The notes beneath the pieces were generated by a model, which was not told the DNA's origin, made no database searches, and was given only the letters and a program-made list of their open reading frames with translations. This document shows, piece after piece, positions 25,999-33,724 of a stretch of DNA of 64,000 nt. Origin of the DNA: an uncultured Bacilli bacterium (GTDB taxonomy: Bacteria; Bacillota_I; Bacilli_A; RF39; UBA660); NCBI GenBank assembly GCA_944332475.1, contig CALVKA010000001.1:248001-312000 (forward strand), read 5' to 3'. A program made the translations under genes and the position numbers. Position 1 is the stretch's first letter. The number at the start of each line of letters is the position of its first letter.

Positions 25999-26898
25999 AT
26001 GAAAATTGAAGATGCAATTACTGATTTTATTCAATATTGTCTTTTTGAAAGAGGTCTTACTGATCAGACTGTTAAGTCCTATCAAAATGATTTGGATATT
26101 TATTATCAGTTCTTAGATGAACATGGTGCTTATTATGTTAAAGATATTTCTAGTGATCATATTAAAGATTTTTTAAAGAATAGGGGGAGTGCGGAAAGTA
26201 CTAGTACTGTTGCTCATAACTTGACAGTTATTAAAAATTTTCATAAATATTTGGTAAAAGAAAATATTGTGAAAGAGGATGTATCTTTATTTATTTCTAG
26301 ACCTAAATTACAAAAGAGGTTACCTCGTGCTTTGAGTGTTGAAGAAGTAGACTTACTTTTGGATATTCCTCTTGTTAGCCCATTTGACTATCGTAATAAA
26401 GCTATGTTAGAATTGATGTATGGTGCAGGACTTAGAGTGAGTGAGTTAGTAAGTTTAACTTTAAATCAGGTTGATTTAGAGAATGGTATGATTCGTATTA
26501 TGGGAAAAGGTAGAAAAGAAAGGGAAATTCCTATTGGTGAATACGGGGTTTATTATTTGCGATTATATTTGGAACAACGTGGAAATTTGATTAAAAATCA
26601 TCGGCAAGAAGATGCTTTATTTTTAAATAACCATGGTAAACAAATTGCTCGTCAAGGTTTTTTTAAAATTTTGAAAAGCTTATTATTAGAAAAAGGCTTA
26701 AATCCTGATGTTTCTCCTCATACTTTACGCCATAGTTTTGCTACTCACTTATTGAGTCATGGTGCTGATTTGAGAAGTATTCAGGAAATGCTTGGTCATG
26801 CAGATATTTCTACTACTAAGATTTATACTCATGTTAGTGATGAAAAAGTTGAGGCTGATTATAAAAAATATCATCCTAGGGAACATAAAGGAGATTGA
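25999..26898 (+). CDS. xerD: Tyrosine recombinase XerD
   Basis: Site-specific recombinase that resolves chromosome dimers at dif, 299 residues. The N-terminal SAM-like domain (1-85) is followed by the catalytic domain. All active residues are visible: Arg146 (GAGLRVSEL), Lys170, His241 and Arg244 (HTLRHSFATH), His267 (LGHADI) and the nucleophile Tyr276 (STTKIYTHV). Gene order xerD-deoB is common in Bacilli. Its likely substrate, dif, is 3 kb away at 29794. No XerC is in the window. Confidence 0.95.
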   Translation: MKIEDAITDFIQYCLFERGLTDQTVKSYQNDLDIYYQFLDEHGAYYVKDISSDHIKDFLKNRGSAESTSTVAHNLTVIKNFHKYLVKENIVKEDVSLFISRPKLQKRLPRALSVEEVDLLLDIPLVSPFDYRNKAMLELMYGAGLRVSELVSLTLNQVDLENGMIRIMGKGRKEREIPIGEYGVYYLRLYLEQRGNLIKNHRQEDALFLNNHGKQIARQGFFKILKSLLLEKGLNPDVSPHTLRHSFATHLLSHGADLRSIQEMLGHADISTTKIYTHVSDEKVEADYKKYHPREHKGD

Positions 26899-26901
26899 AA
26901 A

Positions 26902-28068
26902 ATGAGATTTAAACGTATATTTTTAATGGTTTTAGATTCATTAGGTGTTGGGGAGGCACAAGATGCAGTCAATTATGGAGATACTGGTGCTAACACATTA
27001 GGCCATGTTAAAGATAATTATGATTTGTTTATTCCTAATTTAAAGAAAATTGGTTTTTTAGATACTTTAAATATGAATGATAATCCAGATGTTGAGGCTT
27101 ATTATACGATTGCAAAACCTAAAAACGCTGGAAAAGATAGTTTAAATGGTCATTATGAGATGATGGGAATTGAGAATCATATTCCTTTTAAAACTTTTAA
27201 TCAAGGGTTTACTTTTGATATTTTAAATGGAATTGAGCAAGTAACTGGACGTAGAGTTATTGGCAATAAATGTTGTCAAGATGATTCTATTATTCAGGAG
27301 CTTGGTGAACGTCAACAAAATTATGGTGCGCTTATTATTTATACTTCTGCAGACTCTGATTTACAGGTTGCTGCTCATGAAGATTGTATTCCTGTTTCTA
27401 CTTTGTATGAGTATTGTGAGCGAATTCGAGCTCTTACTTTACGGGATGAATGGCGTGTTGGAAGAGTGATTGCTAGACCGTTTACTGGGACACCTGGGCA
27501 TTATAAATTTGTTCATAGTGGACGGCGTGATTACTCTGTAAAGCCTCCTGAAAAAAGCGTTTTAGATAGTTTGATGGAACATAAATATAATGTGATTGGT
27601 ATTGGTAAGATTAATGATATTTTTGATGGCCAAGGTATTAATAAACAGATGAAGGCTAATAATAATATGGAGGCTATTAACAAATTTACAGATATTATTG
27701 ATAAGAAATTTACAGGACTTTGTATGGTTAATTTGGCTGATTTTGATAGTATGTATGGTCATACAAGAGATGTTGAAGGTTATGGTAGAGCGTTGGAAGA
27801 ATTGGATGTTGAAATACCTATTATTTTAAATAAGCTTGATACAGGAGATTTGTTAATTATTACAGCAGATCATGGAAACGATCCAACTTTTTCTGGGAGT
27901 GATCACACTAGAGAAAATGTTCCTGTTATTATGTATAGTCGTGACTTTTTAGAACCTAAGAGATTAGAGGCTTTTGATACATTTGCTGATATTGGTGCAA
28001 CGATTGCCGATAATTTTGAAGTAGAAATGCCTTCTATAGGTGTCAGTGTATTGGATGAGTTAGAATAA
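26902..28068 (+). CDS. deoB: Phosphopentomutase
   Basis: Converts ribose/deoxyribose 1-phosphate to the 5-phosphate in nucleoside breakdown, 388 residues. Alkaline-phosphatase fold with the N-terminal metal and nucleophile site LDSLGVGEAQDAVNYGDTGANTLGH (nucleophile Thr in TGANT). The C-terminal metal site is ITADHGNDPTFSGSDHTREN. Full length. Begins 3 nt after xerD and shares 1 nt with the next gene. Confidence 0.96.
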   Translation: MRFKRIFLMVLDSLGVGEAQDAVNYGDTGANTLGHVKDNYDLFIPNLKKIGFLDTLNMNDNPDVEAYYTIAKPKNAGKDSLNGHYEMMGIENHIPFKTFNQGFTFDILNGIEQVTGRRVIGNKCCQDDSIIQELGERQQNYGALIIYTSADSDLQVAAHEDCIPVSTLYEYCERIRALTLRDEWRVGRVIARPFTGTPGHYKFVHSGRRDYSVKPPEKSVLDSLMEHKYNVIGIGKINDIFDGQGINKQMKANNNMEAINKFTDIIDKKFTGLCMVNLADFDSMYGHTRDVEGYGRALEELDVEIPIILNKLDTGDLLIITADHGNDPTFSGSDHTRENVPVIMYSRDFLEPKRLEAFDTFADIGATIADNFEVEMPSIGVSVLDELE

Positions 28069-29075
28069 TGGAAGTTTCTAAAGTATATGTGATCGATTCA
28101 ACAAATTTTCATGAAATTCCTATAGAAAGTAAAGAAGATGCTAATCAAAAAGATATTATGCGTCTTTTTTCACAATACCATAATGCTTATAGCCACATTT
28201 CTTTTGTTCACCATATTTATTCTAATTATTGGGATAAAGGGATTCCTATTATTCAACTTACTAATATGATTGATGAGGGGTTTTCGGAAGTTTTTAATGA
28301 AGGCCCTCAATATCTTACAGTTTTTTTGCCGGCTTTTGTTACTGTGAATAATGGTATTTTATTACAAGATGTTTTACATCAAATTAAAAAGGAATATCCT
28401 TATTTAAGGGAAGAAAAGTTAATTTATATTCAGTCCAAACAGAATTTTGGTTATAATTATGAGGTTTATCCACCACTTCTTCAGGTAAGAGAAATTCCGT
28501 TTGAAGAAGGAGTCGATTTATACCTTCGCGATAGCCATAATCTTACGTCTATGGAAGAAAAAGAAATGTTTTCGTCTTTTCGAGTGTTTAATATGGAATC
28601 TATGTTAACGAATGAGGATTCTTTTTATCTACCTGTTAATCATAATTGTTGTGGTGTTTTAATAGTTGATAGAGAAGGGGAGAGATATACCTCTCCGGTT
28701 ACAAAAACTGGTCATCAAGAGACAGCTAATTATTTACTTTCTTGTATTACTGGGGAGGATGTTGCGAGTAAAAAAATTTCTATGTTACGGGAAGTTAATA
28801 ATTATTCTTGTGCAATTTTGTTGTTTAGAGATGGTGATATTTTTTCTTTTCTTCCCGAAAAGATCAATGATCAGCAGAGTGCTGAATTGAATCAGATAGC
28901 TGATGAGGTTGAAGCAATCGGTATGAAACATCATAAAGAGATTTCTATTGTTGCTTCTAGGGTTCTTTTGAGTGATGATATTGTTGATGAGGAATATTCT
29001 TTTCGTGACGTTGTGTCTATTGCTAATCAAAGCTTTCATAAAGATATAGAAGAGAAGGGGGGAAGCATAAAATAA
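28068..29075 (+). CDS. Hypothetical protein downstream of deoB
   Basis: Soluble protein of 335 residues that I do not recognise. No signal peptide or membrane helix. An aromatic and His-rich N-terminal third (YHNAYSHISFVHHIYSNYWDKG) and a central HNCCGVLIVDREGERYTS stand out. The fold could be enzymatic, but no catalytic signature is evident. Its ATG overlaps the deoB stop (TAATG) without a strong ribosome binding site, so translation is probably coupled to deoB. It ends the xerD operon. Confidence 0.75.
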   Translation: MEVSKVYVIDSTNFHEIPIESKEDANQKDIMRLFSQYHNAYSHISFVHHIYSNYWDKGIPIIQLTNMIDEGFSEVFNEGPQYLTVFLPAFVTVNNGILLQDVLHQIKKEYPYLREEKLIYIQSKQNFGYNYEVYPPLLQVREIPFEEGVDLYLRDSHNLTSMEEKEMFSSFRVFNMESMLTNEDSFYLPVNHNCCGVLIVDREGERYTSPVTKTGHQETANYLLSCITGEDVASKKISMLREVNNYSCAILLFRDGDIFSFLPEKINDQQSAELNQIADEVEAIGMKHHKEISIVASRVLLSDDIVDEEYSFRDVVSIANQSFHKDIEEKGGSIK

Positions 29076-29107
29076 AAATACCTATTTATATATAGGTATT
29101 TTTTTGT
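29076..29107 (+). terminator. Terminator of the xerD-deoB operon
   Basis: AAATACCTAT-TTATAT-ATAGGTATTT followed by T. Confidence 0.85.
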
Positions 29108-29118
29108 TAGCTCTCCCC

Positions 29119-29283
29119 CTACTTTGATTTTTTAAAACTTTGACAGATGGTTTCTTCTGTTTTTTTACAGCAATCATTACCACAGGTACAACTAATTTTG
29201 ATTTCATCTAGTTCGCAGCAACCATTGTCACAATTATTATGCTTACATGTTTCCACATCACATTTAATCGTTCCTTTTTTCAT
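29119..29283 (-). CDS. DUF1540 Cys-rich protein
   Basis: Small Cys-rich protein of 54 residues. The DUF1540 pattern is visible: IKCDVETCKHN, CCELDEIKISC, and ETICQSFKK at the end. It has nine Cys, most likely a metal-binding knuckle. The family is common in spore-forming Bacillota, but its role is unknown. The ATG at 29283 follows GGAGGAGG, which in an upstream-extended reading would encode three glycines and so is not part of the protein. Confidence 0.88.
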   Translation of the reverse strand: MKKGTIKCDVETCKHNNCDNGCCELDEIKISCTCGNDCCKKTEETICQSFKKSK

Positions 29284-29337
29284 TTTTATACCTCCTCCAA
29301 TATTATTATTTCCCATAACAGAAAAATTATGTTTTCT

Positions 29338-29448
29338 AAAATCAATCGAGATGAATAACTGTCCATCTTTTTCATTCTCGATTCATTAGAGAGATTCCTA
29401 AAATAAATCGAGGTGGATAATTATCTATCTTTTTCATTCTCGATTCAT
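29338..29448. repeat. Two 62-bp-period direct repeats with internal hairpins
   Basis: Two similar units about 50 bp long are spaced 62 bp apart. Each begins AATCGAG (29344 and 29406) and ends with TTCATTCTCGATTCAT (29371 and 29433), which is identical in both. Within each unit the ends are inverted (AATCGAG against CTCGATT), so each can form a hairpin. They lie 350-450 bp left of dif. Confidence 0.75.
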
Positions 29449-30139
29449 TTCAGAGCACTTCCCCTATTTATATTATGAAGAGAAAAGAGGGGGAAGGTAG
29501 ATAGATTATAGATATATAATAAATAGGTAGGTAATTTTATTGTCAGTCATCTATAATATATTAAGATAATATGTATGTAAAAGATTATAGGATGAATATA
29601 TATTTATAAAGAAAAAAAATATTATTGTAAAAACTAATTTAAAAAATTTTATTTATAAAAAAATAAATGTTTAAATCACATTTTGAGTTTTTATATATTA
29701 TTTTAGAGAGAATATATAATTCTAATAATAGTATATTATGTATTAGAGTATGAATAAATATGTATTTTTACTTATTTTTAATTATTATACCTAACTTCCT
29801 ATAATTGATATTATGTTAACTTCTTTTAAAACTATCTAAATTAGAGGTATATTGAAGTACTACATTCTGTTAGTATGGTAATATGGAATACTTTATGCTT
29901 TTATTCTTTATTTTATATTTTTTATTATATTTAATTGAAATTGATTACTTAATTATATATATACAATATAATATAAGGTTTGTTAAATCGTTGGTAAAGA
30001 TAAAGATTTTGTAATCTATATTTTATATAATTATTTTTTTAATTTTTTATAATAAAATTTATTTTAGGTTATTTATTTTTTAGACGTGTTACTCATTAGA
30101 AAAAAATCATTTATTTTATTGTGTTCTATCCCCTACACT
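29449..30139. other. Very AT-rich non-coding terminus region
   Basis: About 690 bp with no credible gene on either strand, dominated by A/T runs, holding the dif site. A CTTCCCC/GGGGAAG inverted repeat (29458-29464 and 29490-29496) is the only other GC-containing structure I see. No DnaA box or tRNA was found. Confidence 0.8.
29794..29821 (+). other. dif: dif site for XerC/XerD dimer resolution
   Basis: Twenty-eight bp with left arm ACTTCCTATAA, 6-bp centre TTGATA and right arm TTATGTTAACT. Against the published Bacillus subtilis dif, as I remember it, 24 of 28 positions match and two of the four differences are in the centre. The right (XerD) arm also resembles E. coli dif. Gene direction switches from mostly + to mostly - across this point, as expected at the replication terminus. 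Confidence 0.9.
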
Positions 30140-30526
30140 TTAGATAATTAAACCTATATTTTTTAGGATTCTATTTATTACATAGATTCTTTTGTTTTCT
30201 TTGTCTGTATAAAATTTAATTATTTTTATATTAGCATCCTTTAAAATATTGTCTACTTTTTCATCTCTTAATTTTCTTTCTTTTTTTAAATGAGTTCGAT
30301 CATTTATTTCAATTGCTAATAATAGATGCTCTAAGTTTTTATCAAAGATACCAAAATCTATATTTCTAAATAATTCATTGGCATATTTATGTTTTATGTT
30401 TTTTTCTATAATGCTTGCGAGATTGATTTGGGCCTGTACTTTTACATCATATTCTTTTTCTATTTCTAAAAGTATTTGATAAAAATATTGCTCTGTTTCA
30501 GTTACAAATTTCTTTTGTTTATACAT
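30140..30526 (-). CDS. DUF2726-type protein
   Basis: A 128-residue soluble protein. The pattern (N-terminal TETEQYFYQILLEIE, then VQAQINLASII, FGIFDKNLEHLLLAIEINDRTH, KDANIKIIKF) matches DUF2726. This is a restriction-endonuclease-like fold with D and E-x-N core residues. The function is unknown. The ATG at 30526 follows AAAGGAG. It lies downstream of the XRE-type gene on the same strand. Confidence 0.78.
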   Translation of the reverse strand: MYKQKKFVTETEQYFYQILLEIEKEYDVKVQAQINLASIIEKNIKHKYANELFRNIDFGIFDKNLEHLLLAIEINDRTHLKKERKLRDEKVDNILKDANIKIIKFYTDKENKRIYVINRILKNIGLII

Positions 30527-30578
30527 GGTTACTCCTTTTATTCTTTTTTTATAGCAAAAAAGATTCCTTTTTTGGAAT

Positions 30579-31346
30579 CTATACTTTTCGTGATTGAATT
30601 TCTGCAATTTTTTCGAACACTTCTTTTGCGTTATCTTCGTTAATTTCTGTATAACCAAGTTCTGCTAGTGCTTGTACTTTTGCAGAATTTAATTCTTGTG
30701 TTCTTGATAGTTTTTCTTCTTTTTTATGTTCGATATCTTGTACGAAACGTTTATGAGTTTCACTAATTTTGTTTTTAGATGCACCACCGTTGTTATATAA
30801 AGTCATAGCACTGAACATAATGCTTTCAAAAATAAATTGTTTATCACTATTAAATGCAAATTCCATTGGTTCTGTAAATCCTAGAGATTTAGACATGTAT
30901 GCTAACATGTATTTTAATTCTTCTGTTGTTTCCATTGATTGTAGAAAATGGTGTAGATATAAATAAGTATTATATGTATCTTTTGTTTTATCTGTTGCAA
31001 GTTTCTCTTTTAGTAAGTTAATAATATCAGATAATAATTCCTGTTCCTTTTTATTGAATCCTTTTAAGTCTGCAATTACTTCTTTATTTGAAGAATCTTT
31101 TACTCCTTCTTTTAATCTGTTTTCTACTTCAATGATATATTCTCCATTTATTTTTAAATCAGCTAATTGATCAATACTTTCTATATTTAATAAACTTAGT
31201 AATTTTGCAGCTTTTTCTTTTGGCCAGTCATTTAGGTTTTCGATTGCTAGATAGTTGTATAGCATTTGTCTTGATACTCCAAGGTATTTTGCTAATCTAA
31301 CTTTACTAATTCCTAATTCTGTTAATACTACGTTTAATTCTTTCAT
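30579..31346 (-). CDS. XRE-type helix-turn-helix protein
   Basis: Probable DNA-binding regulator of 255 residues. The N-terminal helix-turn-helix is ISKVRLAKYLGVSRQMLYNYLA (about 13-34). The remaining 200 residues are helical, with a coiled-coil-like basic/acidic C-terminus (EHKKEEKLSRTQELNSAKVQ). The C-terminal domain is not recognised. AGGAGGG precedes the ATG. An 18-bp inverted repeat at its -35 box suggests autoregulation. It is the first regulator right of dif. Confidence 0.82.
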   Translation of the reverse strand: MKELNVVLTELGISKVRLAKYLGVSRQMLYNYLAIENLNDWPKEKAAKLLSLLNIESIDQLADLKINGEYIIEVENRLKEGVKDSSNKEVIADLKGFNKKEQELLSDIINLLKEKLATDKTKDTYNTYLYLHHFLQSMETTEELKYMLAYMSKSLGFTEPMEFAFNSDKQFIFESIMFSAMTLYNNGGASKNKISETHKRFVQDIEHKKEEKLSRTQELNSAKVQALAELGYTEINEDNAKEVFEKIAEIQSRKV

Positions 31347-31369
31347 TTTTTCATTACCCTCCTAATATC

Positions 31370-31398
31370 ATTATAGACATTCTGAGGAGAATAATCAA
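31370..31398 (-). promoter_or_regulatory. Promoter of the XRE-type gene
   Basis: On the - strand: TTGATT (31398-31393), 17 bp, TATAAT (31375-31370). Confidence 0.75.
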
Positions 31399-31414
31399 GT
31401 GTAAATTGACACTT
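31397..31414. promoter_or_regulatory. Candidate XRE operator
   Basis: Inverted repeat AAGTGT-AAATTG-ACACTT abutting the -35 box of the XRE-type gene. Confidence 0.55.
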
Positions 31415-31440
31415 TTTTTGTTTTGATAAAGTTGTCTAGT

Positions 31441-32472
31441 TTACTTTTTAATGACTGCACCACCTAAACATTCTTTCTTTTTATTATAAAATACAATGAA
31501 TTGTCCAGGTGTGATGGCTCTTATTTTGTTTTTAAAAGTAACAATTAATTTATTTTCTTTTTCTTCTATTTTTTCTACTTCTTCTAGTGCACCTCTCGAT
31601 CTTATTTTGGCATATATTGGTTTTTGATAAAACTCTTCTTTTGAAACTAAATAGTTCATATTAGTTGCTTGTAATTGTTGTTTCATTAATTCATCGTTGG
31701 TACCTACAATCACTGTATTATCTTTGGGGTTTATATCTATTACATATAGTGGTTCTTTATATGAGATGTTTAAGCCTTTTCTTTGCCCGATTGTATATTG
31801 GTAGATGCCTTCATGAGTTCCTAGAATTGTTCCGCCTGTTAAAATGATATTACCTGTTTCTTGTTTGATGTGTTGACTTAGAAAGAGTTTGTAGTCATCA
31901 TTTGGTATAAAACATATTTCTTGACTGTCTTTTTTCTCACTAACTGGTAGATGGTACTTTCTTGCTATCTGTCTTATTTCTTCTTTAGATGCATAGTTTT
32001 TTAATGGAAATAGGATGTATGGAAGGATATCTTTTTCTATTTGACATAGAAAATAGGATTGGTCTTTACCATCAGTTTTACTTATCATGAGATGATTATT
32101 TTCAACTTTAGCATAATGACCAGTAGCAATATAATTAGCTCCTAGTTCCTTTGCTTTTTGAAAAAACATTCCAAATTTAAATAATCTATTGCAATTGACA
32201 CAGGGATTTGGTGTTAGACCTTTTTGATAGGACTCTATAAATCCTTTTATGATTTGATCCTTGAATTCTTTTCTTAAATCAAATACGTAATGTGGTATTT
32301 GAAGTTGTTTTGCTATTTTTTTAGCATCCTTAATAGCGGATGTGGTGTCTTCATTATCTAATAGTTGCATGGTAGCTCCTATAACGTTATATCCTTCTTC
32401 TTTTAATATGCAAGCAGCAACAGAGGAGTCTACTCCCCCACTCATCCCTATTACTACAGTTTTTTCTTTCAT
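31441..32472 (-). CDS. mnmA: tRNA-specific 2-thiouridylase
   Basis: Thiolates U34 of Lys, Glu and Gln tRNAs, 343 residues. PP-loop GMSGGVDSS at 9-17. Catalytic cysteines are Cys91 (TPNPCVNC) and Cys187 (SQEICFI). A beta-barrel C-terminus holds AITPGQFIVFY. Slightly shorter than the usual 360-370. GGTGAT before the ATG. It is followed at 60 nt by spoIIM on the same strand, but no shared role is implied. Confidence 0.96.
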   Translation of the reverse strand: MKEKTVVIGMSGGVDSSVAACILKEEGYNVIGATMQLLDNEDTTSAIKDAKKIAKQLQIPHYVFDLRKEFKDQIIKGFIESYQKGLTPNPCVNCNRLFKFGMFFQKAKELGANYIATGHYAKVENNHLMISKTDGKDQSYFLCQIEKDILPYILFPLKNYASKEEIRQIARKYHLPVSEKKDSQEICFIPNDDYKLFLSQHIKQETGNIILTGGTILGTHEGIYQYTIGQRKGLNISYKEPLYVIDINPKDNTVIVGTNDELMKQQLQATNMNYLVSKEEFYQKPIYAKIRSRGALEEVEKIEEKENKLIVTFKNKIRAITPGQFIVFYNKKKECLGGAVIKK

Positions 32473-32506
32473 GTTATCACCTTAGTTTATTATACATTAG
32501 ATTTTA

Positions 32507-32536
32507 AAAAGAAAAAAGATATCTGGTGATATCTTT
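32507..32536 (-). terminator. Terminator of spoIIM
   Basis: On the - strand AAAGATATC-ACCA-GATATCTTT followed by T, immediately after the spoIIM stop. Confidence 0.8.
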
Positions 32537-33131
32537 ATAAAAATCTAAGTATATTGGGAATTATATATACTTCTGCTAAAGAAATTAGAATTTCTATGAG
32601 TAAGAAAAATATCCCAATTTTTATATATCTTTTGATAATTGGTTTATAGTTTTTTGCTTCTTTTTTGAAGATGCTTTTATATATTACTAAAGAAAATGAT
32701 ATTGCATAATATCCTAGTAGTAAAGTTACTGCTAGATTTAGTAAATTAGGGATTGTATAAATTATCGTTATTATTGTCCCTTTTATTCCTTTTGTTATTA
32801 GTATACTTGAAATAGAAAATCCGGTTATAAATCCTTTAAAAAAGATGATTAGAATAAGGATAGGAATTCCTATTAGTGATAGGCCTAGAATCCATGTTAC
32901 TATCGTTACTAATATATTATTTGTTAGACTTGAAATTAGGCTGGAGAAGTTGTTTATATTACCTTTTTCAATGGCTGATAGAAAGTCTGTTATACTTGTT
33001 TGAATTAATTGTTTATCTTCTTGTGATAAGATGGCTGGAAATAAGATTCCTAGAATGATAGAGATTATTATTAATATTGTTAGTAATAGTAGTAGTTTGT
33101 TTTGTTTTAGTTCTTTTTTTATTTTTTTCAT
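32535..33131 (-). CDS. spoIIM: Stage II sporulation protein M
   Basis: Membrane subunit of the SpoIIDMP machine, which thins septal peptidoglycan during engulfment, 198 residues. Five hydrophobic segments with the family's order: an N-terminal helix ending in GILFPAIL, a soluble stretch, then helices containing LSLIGIPILILIIFFKGFITGFS and a C-terminal helix. The start ATG at 33131 has AAAGGAG upstream. In Bacillus it neighbours xerD and deoB homologues; here it lies on the opposite side of dif. Confidence 0.85.
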   Translation of the reverse strand: MKKIKKELKQNKLLLLLTILIIISIILGILFPAILSQEDKQLIQTSITDFLSAIEKGNINNFSSLISSLTNNILVTIVTWILGLSLIGIPILILIIFFKGFITGFSISSILITKGIKGTIITIIYTIPNLLNLAVTLLLGYYAISFSLVIYKSIFKKEAKNYKPIIKRYIKIGIFFLLIEILISLAEVYIIPNILRFL

Positions 33132-33185
33132 AAATTCTCCTTTGTATACTTTATTCGTTTTTTTAGGAACTATGAAAAAAATGAT

Positions 33186-33214
33186 TTTACTTTTTTTGAC
33201 ATTTATTTTATAAT
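33186..33214 (+). promoter_or_regulatory. Promoter of the 28-codon gene
   Basis: TTTACT (33186-33191), 17 bp, TATAAT (33209-33214), facing away from spoIIM. Confidence 0.6.
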
Positions 33215-33234
33215 GGTTACTGAGGTGTATAAAA

Positions 33235-33321
33235 ATGAATGAAAAAGTTGTTAAGATTGTATCTATTATTTTAGTTGTTGTAATGTTCATTACGTTTTTT
33301 AGCGTTTTGTTATATTTATAG
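33235..33321 (+). CDS. 28-residue single-helix membrane peptide
   Basis: Reads MNEKVVKIVS, then a hydrophobic helix (IILVVVMFITFFSVLLY) and a stop. It has everything of a gene in miniature: a promoter at 33186, a GAGGTG ribosome binding site 8 nt before the ATG, and a terminator directly after the stop. It is transcribed against its neighbours. The topology would be a short charged inner N-terminus and one membrane span. No family recognised; it is not SpoVM by sequence. Confidence 0.7.
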   Translation: MNEKVVKIVSIILVVVMFITFFSVLLYL

Positions 33322-33324
33322 AAA

Positions 33325-33352
33325 GAAAAAAGACATTGTATGTCTTTTTTTA
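33325..33352 (+). terminator. Terminator of the 28-codon gene
   Basis: AAAAGACAT-TGT-ATGTCTTTTTT right after the stop codon. It is also usable by the gene ending at 33350 on the - strand. Confidence 0.8.
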
Positions 33353-33652
33353 TCGTTCAATATATCCTTCTAGTTCTGGCATAATATCACTAATAATTCC
33401 TTCGGGAATATTGTATTTATTTACGATGTCATTAATTCTTTTTGTGTCTTTTGCAAGATATAACATTAATATTCCAGCAATTCTATTTGCTGTATATTGA
33501 TCTAGTATTTTTCTGTCTTCTGGTTTGATATGGTATTTTCTTGTGATGTCTAAGATGGGGCCATATCCATATAAGTAGTTTGTTAATGATTTAGCTATTA
33601 ATTCAACATCTTTATTTTTGTCTGTTAATTTTACTTTTGTCCATACTTTCAT
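33350..33652 (-). CDS. Hypothetical protein
   Basis: A 100-residue soluble, basic and helical protein of no recognised family. Notable segments are LIAKSLTNYLYGYGPILDITRKYHIKPEDR and a central LDQYTANRIAGILMLYLAKD. The pattern could fit a small DNA- or RNA-binding helical bundle, but no motif proves it. The ATG at 33652 is preferred over the one at 33661, which abuts the AGGGGATG binding site. It lies between spoIVB (upstream on the same strand) and the membrane peptide. Confidence 0.7.
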   Translation of the reverse strand: MKVWTKVKLTDKNKDVELIAKSLTNYLYGYGPILDITRKYHIKPEDRKILDQYTANRIAGILMLYLAKDTKRINDIVNKYNIPEGIISDIMPELEGYIER

Positions 33653-33703
33653 ATACTTCATCCCCTGTCTGGTTATTTATTCTATCACAAACGTAGGTAA
33701 AAA

Positions 33704-33724
33704 TAAAGAGACAATTGTCTCTTA
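33704..33724 (-). terminator. Terminator of spoIVB
   Basis: Palindrome AAGAGACAATTGTCTCTT followed on the - strand by a T-rich run, overlapping the spoIVB stop region. Confidence 0.65.

Noticed and set aside
29338-29448. Possible CRISPR-like repeats
   Set aside because: Only two units, no constant spacer length beyond one interval, and no cas genes in the window.
29449-30139. Replication origin in the AT-rich gap
   Set aside because: No DnaA boxes and no dnaA/dnaN genes nearby; gene polarity converges here, which marks a terminus.
30527-30658. N-terminal extension of the DUF2726 protein
   Set aside because: The extension is a Lys-rich low-complexity reading over the preceding gene's 3' end; the ATG at 30526 has an AAAGGAG site.
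33196-33214. TTGACA close to TATAAT ahead of the 28-codon gene
   Set aside because: The two boxes are only 7 bp apart, so they cannot be one promoter; the TTTACT at 33186 has proper spacing.
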